Below are positions 1 through 10,015 of a stretch of DNA of 64,000 nucleotides, in pieces. The notes under the pieces are model-generated. The model saw only the letters and a list, made by a program, of their open reading frames with translations, was not told where the DNA came from and made no database searches. Both the position numbers and the translations under genes were made by a program. Each line of letters starts with the position of its first letter. Positions within the stretch are counted from its first letter, which is position 1. The DNA is from Bacillota bacterium (lineage in GTDB: Bacteria; Bacillota; Clostridia; Clostridiales; Clostridiaceae), in NCBI GenBank assembly GCA_021781745.1, contig JAJXWH010000021.1, forward strand, positions 20,401-84,400, written 5' to 3'.

Positions 1-124
1 TTTTTAGTATCCTTGCAATATCTATATATTCTAAAATGTTCTTCTTACAATTTAATTCTTTGTTATATAAATTTTGCCATATTTCTTCTGCACTTAAATT
101 TTCTAAGCTTAAATTTTCTTCCAT
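1..124 (-). CDS. N-terminal part of a hypothetical protein running off the left edge (MEENLSLENLSAEEIWQNLYNKELNCKKNILEYIDIARILK...)
   Basis: Open minus-strand frame from ATG at 124 to the window edge with AAGGAGTG upstream. Missing from the ORF track because it has no stop in the window. Confidence 0.6.
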   Translation of the reverse strand, partial: MEENLSLENLSAEEIWQNLYNKELNCKKNILEYIDIARILK

Positions 125-323
125 GCTTACACTCCTTGGTATATTTTAAGATAGTATATATTAAAATAATCGTACTTGCAAAAATATTTTTAATAAATTG
201 CTATCAAGGTACGCGATAATTTTATCACAATAAAATAAAAGGAGCAATTTTAATAAATAATATTTTGAAATTTTATTTTTAAGAACTACTTACCCTTTAA
301 AATTAAACATTAATGTTTCTTTA

Positions 324-611
324 TTAATTATTAATTATTATATTAAGTTTTCCTCCAGTAAATTTTTCAGCTTCATTAAAAATTTCCAAGGTATTTTCAG
401 CATAATCACCTAATAAGTCCTTACTTTTTTGAAAATCAACCCATTCAATTATAACTGGCAATTGAATATCAGCAGTTAGACAATCCCAAAGTGCATCTAA
501 GTTTTCACCGTAATGAGCAGGAAGTTTTAATTCCTGTTTTAAAATTTGGTGTAAAATATTTTTATCCGTAAGCTTACTGCCTTGTATTACTACTTTATTC
601 AAACTATTCAC
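324..611 (-). CDS. Barstar-family ribonuclease inhibitor
   Basis: Barstar-like sequence (HYGENLDALWDCLTADIQLPVIIEW); directly downstream of a barnase gene. Confidence 0.9.
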   Translation of the reverse strand: MNSLNKVVIQGSKLTDKNILHQILKQELKLPAHYGENLDALWDCLTADIQLPVIIEWVDFQKSKDLLGDYAENTLEIFNEAEKFTGGKLNIIINN

Positions 612-629
612 ATCCTTTTAAATAAAAAA

Positions 630-1151
630 CTATTTTCCTTTATACAACACTTTAAATGTTTTGTAATGATCTGAGGTAGAGTAAATTAATCCATCATTTG
701 AATAAAGAATCCTATCATCTCCGCGATGTCCTCCATTATAGTTAATATCGCACTCATACCAAATTCTGTTAGCAGCATCTGGGAGAGATTTTTCAGCATT
801 CTTAAAAATATCTCCTCCTATGCTTTTACCTGGTGCTACTTTGCTAAGATCGTCTCCTGGCTTCCATCCAAGTTTATCAGCCTGTGCTTTTGTTATAAAA
901 TTTTCAGGCAAAGTTCCATTTTTATATATATAATCTGCAACGCCTTGAAAATCATTAATTATTATTTTATTTTTTGAATCTCCATTTTGGCCAGAATCCA
1001 TTTTTTTATCTTCTGATTTTGTAGTTTCCACATGGTTATCCTGCTTCTTATTTACAGCAGTTTTATTTGTTGTTGTACATCCAAATAAACTTATGAACAT
1101 AAGTAAAAGTATAAAAACAGCAGAAATTTTCTGTATAAATAATTTTTTCAT
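630..1151 (-). CDS. Barnase-family guanyl-specific ribonuclease with lipoprotein signal peptide
   Basis: WYECDINYNGGHRGDDRILYSNDGLIYSTSDHYKTF matches the barnase active-site region (Glu, Arg, His present); N-terminal lipobox LFGC. Confidence 0.92.
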   Translation of the reverse strand: MKKLFIQKISAVFILLLMFISLFGCTTTNKTAVNKKQDNHVETTKSEDKKMDSGQNGDSKNKIIINDFQGVADYIYKNGTLPENFITKAQADKLGWKPGDDLSKVAPGKSIGGDIFKNAEKSLPDAANRIWYECDINYNGGHRGDDRILYSNDGLIYSTSDHYKTFKVLYKGK

Positions 1152-1315
1152 TTTTCATCCTCCATCTAACAAAACCTCTTATATCCTAATATTATATCCC
1201 AAGTAGAAAAAATATTAAACATAGCAAATTCAATGTTTATTCCATTTTCTTCTTTATTTCGGGCTTACCTAACCTATCTTTAAATTATGTTTTGATACAC
1301 TAAATCTAAATATAA

Positions 1316-1489
1316 CTTTTTCTAAATACTAGAACAGAACTTAAATCGTTTCGTAAGTCTCTTGAAAAACTATCTGATTATGATCATACAAATCAAAAAC
1401 ACTTTGAAAAACAAGTCAAAATTAATATTGGGAAAGAATTAAAGGATATGGAAAATTTTTTAGAGAAAATCAGCAAATTGTTTCTATGA
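1316..1489 (+). pseudogene. C-terminal remnant of a lysine-rich coiled-coil protein (RTELKSFRKSLEKLSDYDHTNQKHFEKQVKINIGKELKDMENFLEKISKLFL*), no start codon
   Basis: About 57 codons open with coding-like composition, ending in TGA at 1487-1489; no ATG or RBS upstream, so absent from the ORF track. Confidence 0.45.
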
Positions 1490-1496
1490 AATAACA

Positions 1497-1590
1497 TACC
1501 CATAAAAATCTAAGCTTTAGATTTTCGTATTTTTTATTGTAGTGCTACCCCGTAACAATAACAAAACACGACCTTTGAAATCCACCATAA
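1497..1590 (-). repeat. Terminator-associated repeat, copy A
   Basis: CCCATAAAAATCTAAGCTTTAGATTTTCGT...ACGACCTTTGAAATCCACCAT, just 3' of the ABC permease gene. Confidence 0.55.
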
Positions 1591-1676
1591 ATTTTATACT
1601 ATAAACTTATTTTAAAGTGCAATCATTAAATTTATAAACACATCTATTACACTTATAAAAAGTATTTTAATGAATA

Positions 1677-4070
1677 TTACATTGCCGTTACAACTTGTGA
1701 AATAGAATTGGCTTTAATCCTCTTTAATGGATTTATAACTGATAATATTGTAATAAAAATATAACCTAGAAATATAAATATTATTTGTAATAAAGAAAAT
1801 TTCCACTCCCCAAGAATAAGATTACTTAATGACTTTTGCAACACAAGCCCCAAAGCACATCCTAGAATGCACCCACTTAAGCTATATACTAAAGCTTGGG
1901 TTAGAACCATTCTAAAAAGCTGTTCTCCTGACATTCCAATAGCTCTCATAACGCCTAAATATCTTGTTTTTGATTCTATACTTGTATTCATTGTATTTAT
2001 AATATTTAGGATGCTTATAAGTACTACTACTCCTACAAAGCCATAAATAAATACAGCTATTGTCATAAAAGCATTTTGAGCTTCCGAATTAAGCTGCCTA
2101 ATATCATGCAATTTTAAATTAGAATCCGAATTTACTATGGCTTGTATATTTGCAATATCTTGATTTTTATCATTAAGCTGCATTTCTATAATACTATATT
2201 CATTGTTCTTAAATGTTTGTGAGAAGATCTTTTCTGTTGTTATAAAAGTGCACATTGTTGGACTTTCACTATGCTGAGATATAGAGCTTAATATGCCTAG
2301 AACTATAAATTCTTTATTTCCTTTGTTAGTTTTAATATAAACTTTATCACCTATTTTAAATTTAGTGTTTTTTACCAGATCATTTCCTCTAATTGACTCT
2401 TCCACAACTATTATTCCATTTTGTGTATTTAATTTATCCTCATCTAATTCACCAGCTGTTAAAAATTCTTTAGCCCAATTTAATTGAGTTTTATCGTAAG
2501 AAATAAACCAGGAGTTTTCTGTTCCTACAAATAATCCATTATTATCTGTTTTAATTTCGATAGCATTCTTTTTATATTCATCTGTAAGCCTTGTTGCATC
2601 AAAAGATGCAGTAACATAGTTTGTCATTCTTCCATAAACTTTTTTCATTCCATCTATACTCGATAATTTTGAATATATATCTTTAGAAATTCCTTGCTTA
2701 GAAGTTATATAAATATCAGGCGTTGATGAACTAATTGGTTTTACCCCTAAACATTTTGGATTAACAAGAATGCTAAAGCCCATAAATAAAATGATACTTA
2801 AAGCAATTGAAATTGACATTAAAAATAGAGTTTTCTTTTTAATTACAGCATTGTTTATTCCAAGAGAAATATCAATAGGAAACACTTTTGTTAAAATTCC
2901 TTTTTTCTTTTTCTTTGATATTCTAATTTCATTACTTCCAGTAACTGCATTTACTGGTGATACTTTTGAAGCTTTTCTTGCTGGTATTAAAGAAGCTATG
3001 AAAACTGTTAAAAAACCAATTATAACACCTAAACTTATTCCTACTATACTAAAATTAAATATTGATATTTCTCCAAAAATCTGAGTATTGTAATATTTTA
3101 GTATAGCACAGCAAATAAAAGTAATTACCATTCCTGTTATTATGCCTATAGGGATTGCTTTTAAAGAAATAAATATTCCTTCACGTCTTACTAATTTATT
3201 TATTTGTTTTTCAGAGGCACCAATGCATATTAATATTCCAAACTGCCTGACTCTTTCCATAACCGTAATATTAAAGGTATTATAAATCATTGTAACTGCT
3301 GTCACAAGAACAAGTAAAAATAATACGGCTCCTATAGCATATAGTTGTATAACTCTATTATTATTCGTCTGCATCATAAGTGCTAGAAGACCTTCATTAT
3401 GCGCTAATCTTTCATCTGTCAATTTTAAATCTTTCTTGAATTGATCTTCTGTCTGCCTTATATTTACTCCATCTTTAAATAAAATATAAATTTGACTCGA
3501 TGCAGGCGTTAACGAATTTGAAATGTTTACTGATAGAAAGACTATAGGTATAGAAGCTGCTTTTGTAGCTCCCCAATCGTTATATACTCCACTTACAGTA
3601 AATTCTTTGATTGAACTATTAGGTACTTCTACTGAAACTGTATCCCCAATATTAATTTTAGCTTTTTCCACAAACCACTTTTCAAGCATAATCTCATTCT
3701 CTTTTGTTGGATAAGTTCCTTCTGCTAAATTAAAATTTAAATTGTTTGCAAATTTCTCATCTAAAGATGCTAATGCACATTTTTCATTATTTATGGTTCC
3801 TTCTCCTAAATCCTTTAAAGTTCCAGAATTATTTACCTCAATTCTATTATTAACATAAGCAGTCTCATTTTCAGATGGATTAAAAATTGTTATATGGTAG
3901 TTTCCTTCTTTTTTCAATATTTGTGCTCTTTCAAATTTAATAAGCGACTCTAACATTGAAAAAATACTTACTACAAGAGTCACTGCTATAACTACACTTA
4001 AACTTACCAGCCTAGTTTTTTTCTTATGAATCGCTAAATGTTTTGGAGCAAGGGCAAGATAACTTGTCAT
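1677..4070 (-). CDS. ABC transporter permease, FtsX/MacB type
   Basis: Two FtsX-like TM domains; overlaps the upstream ATPase gene by 4 nt. Confidence 0.9.
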   Translation of the reverse strand: MTSYLALAPKHLAIHKKKTRLVSLSVVIAVTLVVSIFSMLESLIKFERAQILKKEGNYHITIFNPSENETAYVNNRIEVNNSGTLKDLGEGTINNEKCALASLDEKFANNLNFNLAEGTYPTKENEIMLEKWFVEKAKINIGDTVSVEVPNSSIKEFTVSGVYNDWGATKAASIPIVFLSVNISNSLTPASSQIYILFKDGVNIRQTEDQFKKDLKLTDERLAHNEGLLALMMQTNNNRVIQLYAIGAVLFLLVLVTAVTMIYNTFNITVMERVRQFGILICIGASEKQINKLVRREGIFISLKAIPIGIITGMVITFICCAILKYYNTQIFGEISIFNFSIVGISLGVIIGFLTVFIASLIPARKASKVSPVNAVTGSNEIRISKKKKKGILTKVFPIDISLGINNAVIKKKTLFLMSISIALSIILFMGFSILVNPKCLGVKPISSSTPDIYITSKQGISKDIYSKLSSIDGMKKVYGRMTNYVTASFDATRLTDEYKKNAIEIKTDNNGLFVGTENSWFISYDKTQLNWAKEFLTAGELDEDKLNTQNGIIVVEESIRGNDLVKNTKFKIGDKVYIKTNKGNKEFIVLGILSSISQHSESPTMCTFITTEKIFSQTFKNNEYSIIEMQLNDKNQDIANIQAIVNSDSNLKLHDIRQLNSEAQNAFMTIAVFIYGFVGVVVLISILNIINTMNTSIESKTRYLGVMRAIGMSGEQLFRMVLTQALVYSLSGCILGCALGLVLQKSLSNLILGEWKFSLLQIIFIFLGYIFITILSVINPLKRIKANSISQVVTAM

Positions 4071-4750
4071 TTCATTTCACCCCCTAGTTCTGACACACTA
4101 CCATCTTCAACATTAAAAACTCTATCTCCTAATGAAGCAAAATTTTGATTATGCGTAATCATAATTAATGTTTGATTGTATTTACTAACAGATAGTTTTA
4201 AGAGATTAATTACCTCCTTACTGTTCTTAGTATCAAGATTTCCTGTTGGTTCATCTGCCAAAATAATAGCTGGTCTTGTCGCTAAGGCTCGTCCTATAGC
4301 GACACGCTGCTGCTGCCCTCCTGATAACTGATTAGGAAGATGATTTTTTCTACCTGATAAACCTAGTATTTCTAATAATTCATTTATATATTTTTTATTT
4401 GGTTTTTTATTATCCAACAATATTGGCAATATAATATTCTCTTCAACATTTAATTCTGGTACCAAATTAAACGCTTGAAATATAAATCCAATATTACGTC
4501 TTCTAAAAACTGATAACTCCTTTTCTTTCATTACAAAAATATCTCTATTATCTAACAACACTTTTCCAGACGTAGCAGTATCTATGCCTCCCATAATATT
4601 AAGCAATGTACTTTTTCCTGACCCTGATGGCCCTATAATTGAAACAAACTCTCCTTTATTAATTGAAAAAGTGACATTTTTTAATGCTTCTACTTTATTC
4701 TCACCTTTTCCATATGTTTTACATATATTTTCAATTCTTAATATCTCCAA
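4067..4750 (-). CDS. ABC transporter ATP-binding protein (LolD/MacB type)
   Basis: Walker [10 protein letters not shown], signature LSGGQQQR, Walker [12 protein letters not shown] at 4750 preferred because the ORF's GTG at 4765 overlaps the GAGGTG ribosome-binding site. Confidence 0.9.
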   Translation of the reverse strand: MEILRIENICKTYGKGENKVEALKNVTFSINKGEFVSIIGPSGSGKSTLLNIMGGIDTATSGKVLLDNRDIFVMKEKELSVFRRRNIGFIFQAFNLVPELNVEENIILPILLDNKKPNKKYINELLEILGLSGRKNHLPNQLSGGQQQRVAIGRALATRPAIILADEPTGNLDTKNSKEVINLLKLSVSKYNQTLIMITHNQNFASLGDRVFNVEDGSVSELGGEMK

Positions 4751-4821
4751 TATTAAACACCTCACTTTTTTATTTTAAGTTAACTATAACTCATGAAGCT
4801 TACAGTTAGATGTATTTAATC

Positions 4822-6066
4822 TTACAATGTTGTAAGCTTTGAAAAAACCAAATTAAAAGTAGCTCCCTTTCCCAGTTCACTTTCTACCATAATTGTGCCA
4901 TTATGTTTTTCAATAATGGACTTTGAAAGCGTTAGACCAATTCCAACTCCCTGAATATTTTTTGAAAACTTACTTCTATAAAATCTTTTAAAAATATAGT
5001 GAAGATCCTCACTATGAATACCAAAACCGTTATCCTTAATCATAATTCTTGTATCTACAGGTGTATTATCACAAGAAATTAATATTTCATTTCCTGACTC
5101 CGTATGATCTAATGCATTTTTAATTATGTTACATATAGACTCTAGCATCCATACTTTATCGCAAATAAGACTAACCTTATTATTACAATTTAATACTATT
5201 TTTTTACCTTCACATTTTGCTCGAGTTTGAAATCTCATAATTATATCTTCAAAAAAAACTTTAAGGTTGCAATTTTCTTTATTAAGCTCAATTGCCCCTG
5301 CATTTAATTTTGCTAATTTCAATAAATTTTGAATCAAATTTTCCATTCGTTCTAATTCATTCTTAATTTTTAAATTGAAATTATTAACTACTTCATTGTT
5401 TATATTTTCATCCAATATAATTTCGTTATACATTTCTAATGCTGCTAGTGGTGTTTTCAATTGATGGGATATATCAGAAATTGTGTCTTTTAAGAATTCT
5501 TTATTTTGCTTTTCTTTTATTATGTGGGTTGTTAAAGACGTGGCCATCATATTAATTGCTGAAAAAAGTTTTGATAAATTTCCTTCCTTATTATCATCTA
5601 AACGTATTTTATAATTACCATTCATAAAATTTAAAATATCCGAATTAGCTTTTTCTAGACTTTTATTGTATTTAACAGCGAATATCAATAATATGGTTAA
5701 TAATGCTGTTCCTATACCTAAAGATAAAATAAAAGCTATTATTGCATATTTATTATGAAAAGCTTTTACACTAGGAATAAGACTATTATTTGTACTTTCA
5801 TCATATCCTGCACTTCTTAATAGGATTTCTCCTCTTTTATAATCTTCTTTATTCTTTTCATGTGTAAAAGCAACTTGAAACTGTGACATGTTTACCTTAT
5901 TTTCATATAAAAATCCTGCTACTTCACAATCGTGCTTTATTAATTCCTTTTTATAATCATTAGTAACCATTGTTATTATTACTTGTCCTAAAAGAATATA
6001 AGAAAATAGAATAATTATTACAGAAATAAATAATTTTTTTAAATCTTTAATATCAAAAATGCTCAT
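4822..6066 (-). CDS. Sensor histidine kinase
   Basis: Two TM segments, HAMP-like region, DISHQLKTPLAALE H-box, GVGIGLTLSKSII ATPase motif. Confidence 0.92.
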   Translation of the reverse strand: MSIFDIKDLKKLFISVIIILFSYILLGQVIITMVTNDYKKELIKHDCEVAGFLYENKVNMSQFQVAFTHEKNKEDYKRGEILLRSAGYDESTNNSLIPSVKAFHNKYAIIAFILSLGIGTALLTILLIFAVKYNKSLEKANSDILNFMNGNYKIRLDDNKEGNLSKLFSAINMMATSLTTHIIKEKQNKEFLKDTISDISHQLKTPLAALEMYNEIILDENINNEVVNNFNLKIKNELERMENLIQNLLKLAKLNAGAIELNKENCNLKVFFEDIIMRFQTRAKCEGKKIVLNCNNKVSLICDKVWMLESICNIIKNALDHTESGNEILISCDNTPVDTRIMIKDNGFGIHSEDLHYIFKRFYRSKFSKNIQGVGIGLTLSKSIIEKHNGTIMVESELGKGATFNLVFSKLTTL

Positions 6067-6075
6067 GTTAAATCC

Positions 6076-6762
6076 TCACTTTACAATATTCCACTTATAA
6101 CCAGCACCACGTATTGTTAATAAATATTTAGGTTTTTCTGGGTCATCTTCAATTTTGCATCTTAATCTTCTTATATATACAGATAAAGTATTATCGTCTA
6201 TAAAGCTGCCATTATTATCCCATAGCCTATCCAAAATTATTTCCCGTGTCAATACTATATTGGGATTTTTCATGAATAAACACAACAGCCTGTATTCAGC
6301 TGCGGTGACTTCTATTTCATTCTTATTTTTAAAGACTCTGCTTTCTTCTAAGTTTATCATTATACTATTTGAATATACTTGATTTTGTTCAATATTGGAT
6401 AATTTTGTGCGACGCATAAGGGCATTAATTCTTGAAATAAGTTCATTTAATTTGAATGGCTTTGTAATATAATCATCACCACCAATATCAAGTCCCATTA
6501 CAATATTAACTTCTTCATCTGAAGCGGTAAGAAAAATAATTGGAACATTGGAACTTTGACGTACTTTCTTACAAATTTCAAAACCAGTACCATCTGGTAA
6601 TGTTAAATCAAGAATAAGCAAATCATAATTATTATCTTCAAATATGCATAATGCTTCTTTTACTGTTTTCGCTATATTAACATTAAATCCGTTCTTTTGA
6701 AGGGAGAATTCAAGGCCATCAATCAAACTCAAGTCATCTTCTACTAAAAGAATGTTATTCAT
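6076..6762 (-). CDS. OmpR-family response regulator
   Basis: Receiver domain (LLILDLTLPDGTG) and winged helix (LSVYIRRLRCKIEDD...TIRGAGYKW). Confidence 0.93.
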   Translation of the reverse strand: MNNILLVEDDLSLIDGLEFSLQKNGFNVNIAKTVKEALCIFEDNNYDLLILDLTLPDGTGFEICKKVRQSSNVPIIFLTASDEEVNIVMGLDIGGDDYITKPFKLNELISRINALMRRTKLSNIEQNQVYSNSIMINLEESRVFKNKNEIEVTAAEYRLLCLFMKNPNIVLTREIILDRLWDNNGSFIDDNTLSVYIRRLRCKIEDDPEKPKYLLTIRGAGYKWNIVK

Positions 6763-6879
6763 TATTATTCTCCTTTTGTTCTAATATTTACCACAAGTTT
6801 ATCTATTTTAATCCTATCACATATTTTAAAATAAAGTCCATAAGATTATTTACTTTAGTTATAGTGCATATTCATTTGA

Positions 6880-6985
6880 GCACCCATAACAATAAAAACC
6901 TACGCCCATCTGCACGCAGCTATTTTAGCCACATACAAATGGTCGTGGGTTTCATGGTGGAGGCGAAGCGTGACCTTTGAAATCC
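6880..6985 (-). repeat. Terminator-associated repeat, copy B (longer interior)
   Basis: CACCCATAACAATAAAAACCTACG...GGTCGTGGGTTTCATGGTGGAGGCGAAGCGTGACCTTTGAAATCC, just 3' of the hydrolase gene. Confidence 0.55.
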
Positions 6986-7010
6986 TTTATACTTCACTAA
7001 AATTAAATTC

Positions 7011-8015
7011 TTAATGTGTAAATTTTTGTATAAATTCATCTGTCATATTAGCAATTGTATCGCATTGTGTCCAATGTAAATAATGCTGTCCATCTAAATA
7101 TTCAAGCTTTTGTATATCTGGATTTGAAATTACTTCTTTATGTATTCCATCCCATGTAACACTTAATCCTTCGTCTTCATATTCTTTACATGAATCATTG
7201 CTCAATAAAAATAATATTGGTATATTATCAGGATACTTTATATCATATAGCGACTTACAATTATCCATGAAATTTCTATTTTCACTAAACTGTGCTTTTG
7301 TTATGGATCTTCTGTTCATTATTTCGGTAACAATTCTTATTTCTTCTTCCGAATAACTTCCACTAGATTCCATTTGTCGAACAAATTCAATTCCAGATAG
7401 GTGGAAAAGTCGTGATAAACCTGTTATATCCATAAATCTTACAATATGATAAAGCCCATTTGAAATTTTTTTATTTTCGTCATATTTTGCCTGATTAGGC
7501 ACTGAAGAATCAATACCTATCATAGCTTCTACTTCTTGAGGGTAGATCTTCATATATTGCATACAATAAATTCCCGATATTGAATGTGGCATTAAAATAT
7601 ATGGTGGTTTAATTCCATACTCATTTAACGCTGCTCTTATTTCTTCCACAATAAATTTATTGTTCATTTCCATGTTAGTATCATCACTTAGTCCATAACC
7701 AGGATACTCCAAAGTTACTACCTTATAATTTTTACTTAGCTTATCTACAAGTGGCTTAAAATCAGTAATAGGACTTGGAGTTCCCATCCCACTTAGCAAT
7801 ACAATAGTTTTTTCGCCTTCTCCAGTGACTGACATCCTTATATTAATGCCATTTACATTTACTTTTGTACCTATTTTATCTAAAACTTCATCTTCCTTCA
7901 TACACATAATTTTATTCCAAGCTGTTGTACAAATTAAAAACATTGTTACAACACACAATATTATAATAAAAATTTTCTTTAATATTTTAGTTGCTTTTAT
8001 TAATTTATTCTTCAT
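7011..8015 (-). CDS. Membrane-anchored alpha/beta hydrolase
   Basis: N-terminal TM; MPHSISGIYCMQYM nucleophile-elbow region; DGQHYLHW C-terminal His. Confidence 0.8.
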   Translation of the reverse strand: MKNKLIKATKILKKIFIIILCVVTMFLICTTAWNKIMCMKEDEVLDKIGTKVNVNGINIRMSVTGEGEKTIVLLSGMGTPSPITDFKPLVDKLSKNYKVVTLEYPGYGLSDDTNMEMNNKFIVEEIRAALNEYGIKPPYILMPHSISGIYCMQYMKIYPQEVEAMIGIDSSVPNQAKYDENKKISNGLYHIVRFMDITGLSRLFHLSGIEFVRQMESSGSYSEEEIRIVTEIMNRRSITKAQFSENRNFMDNCKSLYDIKYPDNIPILFLLSNDSCKEYEDEGLSVTWDGIHKEVISNPDIQKLEYLDGQHYLHWTQCDTIANMTDEFIQKFTH

Positions 8016-8045
8016 ATAATTTCGAAAAGTAATATATCAAATTAA

Positions 8046-9140
8046 TTATTCTTTTATTAAAGGAATACTGATGATTATCTTTGCTCCTCTTGTTACTTCA
8101 TCATTTGCAAGCATCATTCTGCCATTATGCTGTTTTACAATACTGTCTGAAATGAATAACCCCATTCCATAATGATTCTCTCTTCCTCTGCTAATATCAT
8201 CCATATAGAATTGCTCTAAACCATGCTTTAAAGCATTTTGGCTAAATCCATGACCTGAATCTGTAATAGAAATAATAGCATTATCCTCTGATGCATTAAC
8301 TCTAACTCTTATATTTCCTTTTGGCTTTGTAAAATCAAGGGCATTAGAAACAAGATTATTAATCATACGTTGAAACAACAGTTTATCTGCACAAATAAAC
8401 ATAGTTTTTTGCTCATTTTCCACAGAAAGAGTAACTTCTTTTTCTTTTGCTATTCTTACTAATGGTAAAATTATCTCATTAACCATTGAATAAAGTTCTA
8501 GTTTATGTGCATTCATAATATAACCTTTTTCTGCTCTTGCCATATCTAAAAGGTTATTTAAGTATTTTTCCATTTGGTCCAAACTGTATTTAGCATCTTC
8601 AACATACTCTGCATTAGTTTCATCTGTTATGATATTTTGAAGCAAATCTACATTTCCTTTTAACACTGTCATTGGAGTTTTAAAATCATGAGCAAGTGCA
8701 TAAATCTGATCTTTACGTCTTTGCTCTAAACTCCATTGTTTTTCTAGAGATTCCTTTAATACCAGCCTCATATCATTCATGCTATCCAATATTTCATTAA
8801 TTTCTTTTATCTCACTATGAGAAATTTCAAAATCTAAATCTTGTACTTTAATTTTTTCTATAACCTTCAAAATAGCTTGACCATTTTTTCTTAATTTTCT
8901 CGCTGTAAAAAATGGGATAGCTATAGTTAAGACTAGTACAACTCCAAAGTATCCAAAAAACAAAACTGCTTCAATATTATTCAATGATTCAGGCGTTAAA
9001 ATATTTTTACTAGCAATTATAGACAAAAATATAAGAACACATGCTGTTAAACCTAAAATACCAAAGCCTATTCCATAAACTGCTTTTGTTAAAATAACCA
9101 TTATACTTGTCTGACGTCTTTTATTTTTCACATTGCCCAT
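8046..9140 (-). CDS. Sensor histidine kinase
   Basis: ALAHDFKTPMTVLKG H-box, GMGLFISDSIV ATPase motif, two TM segments. Confidence 0.92.
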   Translation of the reverse strand: MGNVKNKRRQTSIMVILTKAVYGIGFGILGLTACVLIFLSIIASKNILTPESLNNIEAVLFFGYFGVVLVLTIAIPFFTARKLRKNGQAILKVIEKIKVQDLDFEISHSEIKEINEILDSMNDMRLVLKESLEKQWSLEQRRKDQIYALAHDFKTPMTVLKGNVDLLQNIITDETNAEYVEDAKYSLDQMEKYLNNLLDMARAEKGYIMNAHKLELYSMVNEIILPLVRIAKEKEVTLSVENEQKTMFICADKLLFQRMINNLVSNALDFTKPKGNIRVRVNASEDNAIISITDSGHGFSQNALKHGLEQFYMDDISRGRENHYGMGLFISDSIVKQHNGRMMLANDEVTRGAKIIISIPLIKE

Positions 9141-9790
9141 TTATATCCAATCCCCCATACTGTTTCTATAGGTGATACCTTGAAATCATTAAATTTTTTT
9201 CTAATATTCTTTACATGAGTTACTATTGTATTATCACAGCTTTCACTTTCATATCCAAAAACAGCTTCATAAATCTGTTCTCTTGAAAACACTTGACCTT
9301 TATGCCTAACTAGAAATTCACAGATTTGATATTCACCTTTTGTGAAATCTATATACTCATTCCCTACACTTAATTTCATTTCCTGCAAATCAAAACTAAT
9401 ATTTCCACTGTGAATCATTACATGGTGTTTACGATTGTCTCTTCTTATATGAGCATTTACACGAGCTTTTAACTCCTCTATTCCAAATGGCTTTTTTATA
9501 TAATCATCTGCACCTAGTCCAAATCCATATACAATACTTTCTTCTTCTGTTTTTGCAGTAATGAACATAATAGGACAATCTACTTTATCACGAATTCTCC
9601 TACATGCTTCAAAGCCATCTGTTCCAGGCATCATAACATCAAGCAATATCATATCAAAACTCTTAAGTTTGTCCTCAGCAAGACTATCAAAATTCAAGTA
9701 TGATGTAATGTTATGCCCATCCTGAACTAAAATATTTCTAATCAACCTTAGAATTCTCTCATCATCATCTACAACAAGTATCCTAGCCAT
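9128..9790 (-). CDS. OmpR-family response regulator
   Basis: Receiver (MILLDVMMPGTDGFE) and winged helix; overlaps the downstream kinase gene. Confidence 0.93.
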   Translation of the reverse strand: MARILVVDDDERILRLIRNILVQDGHNITSYLNFDSLAEDKLKSFDMILLDVMMPGTDGFEACRRIRDKVDCPIMFITAKTEEESIVYGFGLGADDYIKKPFGIEELKARVNAHIRRDNRKHHVMIHSGNISFDLQEMKLSVGNEYIDFTKGEYQICEFLVRHKGQVFSREQIYEAVFGYESESCDNTIVTHVKNIRKKFNDFKVSPIETVWGIGYKWAM

Positions 9791-9940
9791 ATCTCAGTAT
9801 TCTCCTTTATATTACTTTCTCTTCACTCCCTTCATAGAACATTTTATTTTAACTTTATAAAGATTCTATGAAGATCTAAAATTTAACTAAATTATAGCAT
9901 ATATAAGGAACATTCAAATGAATTTATTTCTATAAAATAA

Positions 9941-10005
9941 AAGAGCCACAAAAATCCAATTTTAGATTTTCGTGGGTTTCATGTGTGGCGAAACGTGACC
10001 AGCCT
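9941..10005 (-). repeat. Terminator-associated repeat, copy C
   Basis: GAGCCACAAAAATCCAATTTTAGATTTTCGTGGGTTTCATGTGTGGCGAAACGTGACC, just 3' of mutS. Confidence 0.55.
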
Positions 10006-10015
10006 CCACACTTAT

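Noticed and set aside
13-219. 68-aa plus-strand ORF at the left edge
   Set aside because: Composition is non-coding and it overlaps the better-supported minus-strand partial CDS starting at 124
2770-3084. Antisense ORFs inside coding genes (also 3523-3714, 10020-10475, 12081-12590, 28763-29311, 47310-47534, 57890-58084 and similar)
   Set aside because: Low-complexity translations opposite well-supported genes; typical spurious ORFs in AT-rich DNA
7011-9790. Hydrolase plus two-component genes as a novel system
   Set aside because: All three are common families with separate transcription-like spacing; nothing indicates a dedicated system
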